Shown here in pieces: positions 57,231 to 64,000 of a stretch of DNA of 64,000 bases. A program made the translations under genes and the position numbers. Position 1 is the stretch's first letter. Each line of letters opens with the position of its first letter. The stretch comes from Aplidium turbinatum (Eukaryota; Chordata; Ascidiacea; Aplousobranchia; Polyclinidae): the NCBI GenBank assembly GCA_918807975.1, contig OU964921.1, positions 15,905,498 through 15,969,497 of the forward strand, in the 5' to 3' direction. The notes under the pieces were generated by a model that did not search any database, had not been told where the DNA came from, and was given only the letters and a program-made list of their open reading frames with translations.

Positions 57231-58494
57231 AGGCATTCCATTATAATTCAACAAATTTCAGAAAGAAATGTAACCACTAGGTTTCAAAAGGTGTTGGTGT
57301 TGATATATTTTGTTGTTTTAAAAATTTGAACTTGGGAAAAACAAAAATTTTGAAAATCGGACAAGCAGTTTTCGAGATATTGCGTTTTGAAATTTTGTTT
57401 TTGTCACTAGGTGGCGCTGTTGATGCTCTCAATGTTTTTTTAATTTTAGGGTTATATTTGAGGTAGAAAGTTGGTTGAAGTGTCTATTCCACTATATTTC
57501 ATGATGCAGATTTCAAAAATGGTCTCAATTTTAGTCTAAAAGCATTAGCTAAGGAGTTATGGGGCATTTTCAAAAATTTGGGGGACTAAATGCCAACCCT
57601 CAAATTGTCATGTGGGCAACGAGATATCCCAAAAAAATTTTTTGTTCTTTAAAGTTTCTTGCATATACTTCATGATAGTATAATATTTCTTTATGAGACT
57701 TTTGTCCTTTTTGCACAATGCAACCTTATATCAAAGATCTATTAATGCAATATTTGAATTATGCTTGCTTATGATGTCACAATAAAAAATTACAGATTTC
57801 CCCAAAAAACTTTTTTTCATTGTGAAAATTGCCCGGGAGAACAAAATTTGACTGCAATTTTTAAACAAGGGCTGGTTTTCCCGGGCAGTTTTCACCACAA
57901 AAAAAGTTTTTTGGGGAAATCTGTAATTTTTTATTGTGACATCATAAGCACGCATCATTCAAATATTGCATTAATAGATCGTATAACTTCTCATGCAAGT
58001 CTTTGATAAAAGGTTGTTTTGTGAAAAATGACGAAAGTCTCATAAATAAACAGTATATTATCATGAAGTATACGCAAGAAACTTTAAAAAACAAAACATT
58101 TTTTTGGAATATCTTGTTGCCCACATGGAAATTTGGAGGTTGGCATTTGGTACCCCAATTTTTTTTAAATGCCACACAACTCCCTATCTAATTCTTGTAG
58201 ACTAAAATTGACATCATTTTTGAATTCTGCATCATGAAAAATGGTGGAATGGACACTTCAACCAACTTTCTACCTCAAATATAACCCTAAAATCAAAAAA
58301 CATTGGGCACATCAACAGCGCCACCTAGTGACAACCACAAAACTTCAGAACGCAATATCTCGAAAACTGCTTGTCCAATTTTCAAAATTTTTTTTTGCTG
58401 TGATGCATTTTTCACATACTTTAACATATGCTTTAGTCATCAAAATTGAAGACTTAGTGGTTATTTGGATTTGTTGAATTATAATGGAATGCCT
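57231..58494. mobile_element. Palindromic MITE, AGGCATTCCATTATAATTC ends
   Basis: Two arms of about 600 bp match in inverse almost end to end and meet at about 57830-57895 around AAAACTGCCCGGG-type text. Ends AGGCATTCCATTATAATTC and inverse. ATACA lies at both junctions, offset by a base. CACTAGGTGGCGCTG and the ATTATAATTCA ends recall the 4.4-kb palindrome at 42627-47061, so they may be one family. Non-coding; long frames appear twice because the arms are copies. Confidence 0.78.
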
Positions 58495-58747
58495 CATACA
58501 GCTATTCAAGTAGGCTAAGGTGTTACTTATGAGAAGTTTGGTTCCATAAAACTAGAAGCTAGCCATGAGTTTCGGAAAGCATTAGTTTAGGACAAAAATG
58601 TAAAACAACAAACGCAGTTTTTTTTTTTTTTTAAATTCGTGTAACAATATTGCTCTGATTGTAACTATTTTAGAATTAATGAGTGGCATACAATAAGATT
58701 TGCTCGCAAGTCGTAAATCTTTATCAATTATGCAATGAGTCGGCACA
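58495..58747. other. Short non-coding spacer
   Basis: AT-rich, with a poly(T) run at about 58617-58632. Nothing recognised. Confidence 0.4.
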
Positions 58748-59269
58748 CTGCACACTAGGGTGATTCAAAAAAAAAAAATTTTTTTTTTTATCACTCTCAC
58801 CCCTTAGATATGTGATGCATCATGCAAAAACATGTATTCCAAAAGATTTTTGAAATCAGACATCATTTAGAGGTGGCACAGCCCATGCAAAATTTTCGTG
58901 GTTTTTCTATATGCGATACACTACAATCGTCTTGACCAAAACCACAGAAATTTTTAGTCAAGATGCTAAGTGTAGAATATGTCAAAAACTGGATAAATAT
59001 TACAAGTACATGGTAATAATTTCGTAAACCAGAAGAAAGAGTGCCTAAAAAAGTCATCACTTAGTCTTGCAGCTGCGTTAGATCGCATAGGGGTCACTGA
59101 CTGGAAAGCCGTGTATATATATCAGCAGAAACAGTGGCGAGGGTAGGTGGAGACCCTGCTCAATTCAGGCTAAGTTCTTCTACCATAAGACGCCATCAAC
59201 AAAAGTATCGACTAGACATTGTGAATGAAATAAAAGATCAGTTCCATTCTAAAATCCTAATGAATCATT

Positions 59270-60600
59270 AGCAGTGCATGGGATGGCAAGTTCCTTGAAG
59301 ATCTGGTAGGCAATCAGCAGTGTGGACCGTTTACCAATTACCAGTTTCCGGCCACAGCATTTCCAAGCTTCACGGGGTATCAAAACTTGCTTCAGGAACT
59401 GGAGACATGATGGCAACTGCTGTTTTTAATGCACTTGAAAAATGGGAAGTTAGTGGGAAAGTGAGGGCCCTGTGCTTTGACACAAACTGCCTCCAACACC
59501 GGCCAACACGCTGGTGCTTGCACTCTTTTGGAGCAGAAACTTGGAAAAGTTTGCTTCACTTTGCTTACAGACATCACATTATGGAACTTATTTTAAAAAG
59601 TGCATTTGAAACAAAGTTTGGTATGTCCTCTGTTCCAGACATCAGCCTTTTTAAGCGGTTTCACGAAAAATGGAACTTTATTGATCAATCCAATTACCAG
59701 CCAGACCCAACTGATGCACATGTCAATAACTTCATCTAGCCAGTTTGTGCAGATCTGTTGACATTTGCAAATGAACAATTGTCTGCAAGACACCCACGGG
59801 ATGATTACCGAGACCTGCTGGAATTGCTTATAACTTTTTTAAGAGAACAACCTCACAATGGGGTTGCCTTCCGCTGTCCAGGTGCATTTTACCACTCTGG
59901 ATGTCTAAGCCCAAGGTATTGTACTGTTACAAGATTTGGCTTTTTCGCAGCCAATTTAAGCCAAGAAAGAAGAGACTGGACTTCGAGATCTATATATGCC
60001 TCTTTGCTTCATTAGTATATGTGAAAGCATAGATTACTTGCATTTTGCCAAGTGAGGCTCCATGACAAGATCTTAATTTAATGAAAGAGCTCTTAGGGTA
60101 TAAACATATCTGCTCAGGTCTTTCAAAAGCTACTTTAAATAAACCTTCACACCACATATGGTACGTGTCAGAAGAATTAGTGGCTCTGGCTTTTTTGATA
60201 CCTTGGTGAGCTTGGAAACTTAGAGGAAAATGATGAGCTCTCTCAGAATGGAACAAAACCTGGAGGGCAAGAAACTACCTCCGTCCAGAATCGTTGAAAA
60301 AGAGCTGCGGGACTTTGTGTCAAAAGACATTCTTAAACTTTTCCATAAGCTTGACATTCCACATGAGCTCCTTTCATTAGATTCGACTACTTGAGATGAC
60401 AGAGATGATTATGCCAATGCTAAAACACAGGTGCTGGCTCTAAAAGTGTTTCATGATCATGCCGAACAAGGTGTGACCCTGGTACAGCGGTTTAACAAGC
60501 TGCTTTCGAAGACTGAAGAGCAATTTCAGTTTCTTCTTCAAGAGGTGACTGAGCAACAAAAAAACTTTCCAGATAGTGGAAGAATACCGTTGTGAGACAG
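59270..60600 (+). pseudogene. Transposase pseudogene (WDGK / FDT family)
   Basis: Longest piece 59320-59739 reads GVSKLASGTGDMMATAVFNALEKW, LCFDTN and LLHFAYRHHIMELIL, then DISLFKRFHEKW. Upstream, in another frame, is AWDGKFLEDLVG; the frame shifts again near 59490, where the other frame reads TASNTGQHAG. Further text follows at 59758-60015 and at 60230-60590 (KKLPPSRIVEKELRDFVSKD, LVQRFNKLLSKTEEQFQFLL). At least four frameshifts or stops. The order of motifs equals that at 36799-37600. I do not know the superfamily. Confidence 0.75.
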
Positions 60601-60949
60601 ATTGAAAAACAATAATGTGCATAAACTTTGTGATAATGACTGAACACATATCTACATTACAAAATAACATTTCTGCATTCATTAAATCTTTGTAAATATT
60701 TGATGACTTTTAAAGACAGTGTTTTTGATATTTATCAAGTATTATTGATGCAACAAAAATGCGAATTTTTTGTTGTTTGTTTTGTGCGTGTTAATTTGTC
60801 AGGCTATAGTGTTAAACTGTTTTATTTGCATCAACAGCGCACGGGTACAAATATGGCATGGGTACACGGGTACAAGGTACGCACGGGTACAAGGTACGGG
60901 TACACGCACGGGTACATAATTGACACGGCGAGAGAGCACAAACAAACAT

Positions 60950-61380
60950 AGCCAGGTCGAAGACTTTCAGAAACCGGCCTGCCACACCCCGCGGCGGCGG
61001 GGAGCGGCGTGATTTAGGGGTGACGATGCACCCGGAAGGGTAAGTCCACCAGCTTAGGTCGCGGGGGCCAGGCTGGAGAGTCGAGGTACCTGTGGAGGGA
61101 GAGTGTGGATCGAAAACGTTACATGACCCGTCCGCAAATTTAGAATGGCGGAGCGGGCCAGGGAGACAGGCTCTTTCTGCATTGCCCAGAAAGATGGCCT
61201 GCGACGAGCCGGGCGACCCGTCGTGTGTGGACACTGGAACCGGCAGTAATTGACCGCCGGGCGGCGCCCACGTCTCCCTCACGCGACCTCGGCGCAGGTA
61301 CTTGACTCTTATACCCGGTCTGCCAGTAGGCAGAGCGGATAAAATTGGGGTCTACCACGAGGAAGAGAGTCAACTATTTA
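60950..61380. other. GC-rich block of unknown origin
   Basis: About 430 bp of clearly higher G+C than the rest of the window, including CCCCGCGGCGGCGGGGAGC. On the - strand CCGGGTATAAGAG could be a TATA-type promoter. No frame is convincing. It might be an inserted repeat end or promoter fragment. Confidence 0.45.
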
Positions 61381-61825
61381 AGGATAATTTGGCTCTCGTG
61401 GCAAACAAAATTCAAATAAAAATGTGGAGCAGAGGCTCGATTAATCAATAGAAACAAAAAATATAGGTGGGATTGTAATACATACTCACTGGAGAAGAGT
61501 AAGCTTTGATTCGGCGAGCACGCTAGCTTTACATATTTTTTTTTAGCATGTATTTGTGTTTTAGGTATTGTTCTTTCTTTGTGGAATATTGTGAATCAGT
61601 AAATCCACCATTTCAATGGTATAATAATAAATATGTTATTTTTTAACAAATTCATCCGATTTGCAAAAGTTAAAACTGGATGTGCCACCACTAATCCTTT
61701 GAGTAGGACAAATTTTTTTTTATGTATCATGTTATTGCTTTACTCATCACACTTTTAGGGGGTGAGAGTTAAAAATTTCAAAAAAAAATTTTTTTTCCAC
61801 AATTTTGAATCACCCTACTGCACAC

Positions 61826-64000
61826 ACACTTTGTGCGGTTGATCGAGCTCTTTGTCCTTCAGAACTTTGCATAAAATCGGATTAGCACGGTAATTAAACG
61901 GCGGCAAGATAAATCAAACTTGTCGTTTTTGGGTAGGCCTACCTTTGCAAAAAATTGAACTATCAAGTTTAACATATAAAATTTTGGAATAATGACTTTT
62001 CATACTTGTAGACAAACGATTTTTTTTTCACACCAGTTTAACTTCTGTTGAAATAGCACCAGCGGATAGCATGCAAAAGCTGGTTGAATTTGATCCAAAA
62101 ACGGCCTCCCTTGAGCAGTTAACTTCCAAAAAAAGGTTGAAAAGCAAAGGGTTAATATAAGGCATTTTTGAACGTTTCTACATTTCAAAATAATTGCACT
62201 ACCAAAGTCTACCATTATTGCACTAACATTAACATATACAGACGAAATCGGTTAATCGAATCACCTATTTGCCAAACGTTTTGATACGATTATACGATTG
62301 ATTCGTTTAACCAATTTACTAAAAAAAAAGGTTTATTGTGAATGGGCGTAATTGTTGAGAAGATGTCTGTGCTGACTAGGCTGCAGCGCACATTACAACT
62401 GATACTTCCTTCAACTGTTTACAATTCTGGTTAAACTTTAACCCTTTTTCCTGTGACGTATTTTGGCCAGTTGACTTGCGGACGGGGGGGTCGGTTCGAC
62501 ACTATCACTTTGAGCTCGTGTAACTCAAAAACTACGCAAGATAGATCAATCAAATTTTCACATGGTGTAGATAATTTATCTGACAACATAACATCGAAAC
62601 TCTTTTGCAATTTGTTCAACAGCGCAACTTGAAAAATCAAATAATTTGATGGTTGGTCATATTTTTTTATTTGACTTGAGAAATTGCTTCTTAATTAACT
62701 TATAATTGAGTGTGACGGGTTAATTCCATTGTGTAGATTTTAATCTCTTATGCGGAGACGTCGTCCACGCTTCAATGAAATCGTAATTGGCGTCCGACTC
62801 GCGTTTGATTGTTGTTTTGCCGGAGGCATTGTAAAAAAAAATTGCTTTGTTTCAACATTTGCAGAGAATGAGACAAAATCACCGCAAAAAACTATTTCAA
62901 GTTCTTTTTGAGCCACATGTTTATAGTCTACACTTTTTCAAACGTACTGTCATTACTTGATATTGGAACTAAATGAAGCAATTTTTTTTTCACATTCACA
63001 CTGTCGAATTTGGTTATGCATGATCTAAAACACTTTGTATTTCACAGCACATCTCAGGAAGCTATTTATTCGTTTTTAACATTATTTCAACGTCTAAAGC
63101 GGTTGAATCGATGTAAAAAGTGTCTGATTTGCTGTCTGGGTAGCGGTTGAACACAGAAAAGTAAGGTAGCCTAATGCTGTCACGTGGTATTTGAACAACA
63201 ACCTATCCAAAGGTAGTGACTTGCTTCGATAGGAGCTTGTTCCATCTTAGAGCTTGTTCCAAAACTCCTGACTGATAAACTATGTCACGATGCATTCCAA
63301 AGTGATACGTTTCAATACTTACCAACAATGATCACTTTGAATGAAACAATTTTGCAAACAATTGTGACAAAATGTAGTGATAATAATAATCGTTTAGTCA
63401 AATCGTGTTGGTAGGCCATAGAAGAGGTCGTTTGCCAAATGGAACTCCCGTTCTGCGTGACAAACTCAAAGTCGTGGCATAACGATACGAAAAATAGAAA
63501 CAAATCTTTTTCAGGCCGAGTGCTATTGTCGTAAAAAAACAAAAAATCACTAAAGTGTTGACTTTTTCCTTGGGCAAAATTGAAGGTTATTGATATTTTA
63601 AAAATGCACGTTTGTGTCAAAATGATTGAAGTGTTTTTTTTCATGTTGTTAACTAGATTGGCAAAATAACGTTTTCTACATTTTTTTCTAATTTGTTGGA
63701 CATGCATTTTGTGTCAAGTTATTTATTACGCATTAGAAGATTTATTTCTGTTCAAATTTTGAAATAGCATTTTAGATGCAGTTTGCGGTTGATGGCGTTA
63801 CTGCAAAAGCCATCGTTTGTAATTGACACACATCAAAAACAAAAGACGCATAAACTACTGCTGGCTGATAGACCACGTCACAATACATCATAATGATGTT
63901 CTTCCGAACCGAAGACCCAGAAAACCAATTTTGTCGTATATTAGTTTAGACGTCTGCAGACGTTGAACCAATGACAAAAAGTGATTTGCTGGTTTGAAAC
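61826..64000. other. Non-coding stretch to the window end
   Basis: About 2.2 kb with no supported gene. The dispersed text (inverse form: GATTCAACCGCTTTAGACG, with CTACCCAGACAGCAAATC) lies at about 63060-63130, and a related end (GACGTTGAACCAATG, GATTTGCTGG) at 63945-63995. If TM2D1 continues on +, this is still intron. Confidence 0.4.

Larger units (their letters stand above)
58756..61817 (+). mobile_element. DNA transposon, TAGGGTGATTCAA ends, 8-bp TSD, broken transposase
   Basis: 3062 bp. Ends TAGGGTGATTCAA and inverse, then CTCACCCC text at both ends. Perfect 8-bp duplication CTGCACAC (58748-58755, 61818-61825). Carries a decayed transposase on + (about 59270-60600), a GGGTACA microsatellite (60835-60925) and a GC-rich block (about 60950-61380). 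The transposase is related to that of the palindromic element at 29513-47351. Confidence 0.87.

Noticed and set aside
60812-61282. 156-codon - frame
   Set aside because: Falls in the GC-rich block and the GGGTACA microsatellite; long frames are expected there by composition.

Overview
This window comes from a repeat-rich animal genome, probably an invertebrate. It is AT-rich with introns and carries CR1-like and RTE LINEs, Penelope and BEL/Pao elements, tRNA-derived SINEs and many hAT-type elements. I cannot name the species. Almost all of the 64 kb is transposable elements inserted into one another. The only host gene piece I recognise is the first exon of TM2D1 (47484-47635, + strand). 

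Region 1 (1-29358) is a CR1-like LINE split by a 26-kb DNA transposon (1140-27192). This giant element has a perfect 9-bp target duplication (AAAAAAATC) and terminal inverted repeats of about 5.0 and 4.2 kb. Each inverted repeat is a roughly 330-bp unique end followed by a tandem array of ~205-bp hairpin-bearing units, 23 on the left and 19 on the right. The element carries one spliced gene on the - strand, in exons 22321-22139, 21620-21381, 20907-20637, and 20258 to 6892. The last exon is split by a young BEL/Pao LTR element (12955-19528) with 5-bp target duplications. The exon frames agree at every junction and predict about 2493 residues. Domains in order are an SGNH/GDSL esterase, about thirty 14-residue repeats, a PHD finger, a FLYWCH-like zinc region, a Mutator-type DDE transposase, a Ulp1-type SUMO protease and a USP-type deubiquitinase. 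The 9-bp duplication fits the Mutator (MULE) superfamily. This giant multi-enzyme MULE is the most unusual object in the window. 

Region 2 (29513-47351) is one palindromic DNA transposon with an 8-bp target duplication, swollen from about 2.6 kb to 17.8 kb by later insertions. One nest runs six levels deep: host element, then a 6-bp-duplication element, then a hAT, then a head-to-head Penelope pair, then a hAT MITE, then a TA-duplication MITE. Other insertions are two telomere-like-repeat MITEs, a hAT with transposase remains, and an RTE LINE that itself holds a 4.4-kb palindrome and a SINE. 

Region 3 (47352-64000) starts with TM2D1 exon 1, only about 130 bp downstream of the palindromic element. 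Beyond it lies non-coding sequence, probably TM2D1 intron, studded with MITEs: second copies of families from region 2, a further hAT, a palindrome, and a 3-kb element with a broken transposase related to that of the region 2 host element. No rRNA, functional tRNA, CRISPR or bacterial operon features were seen.
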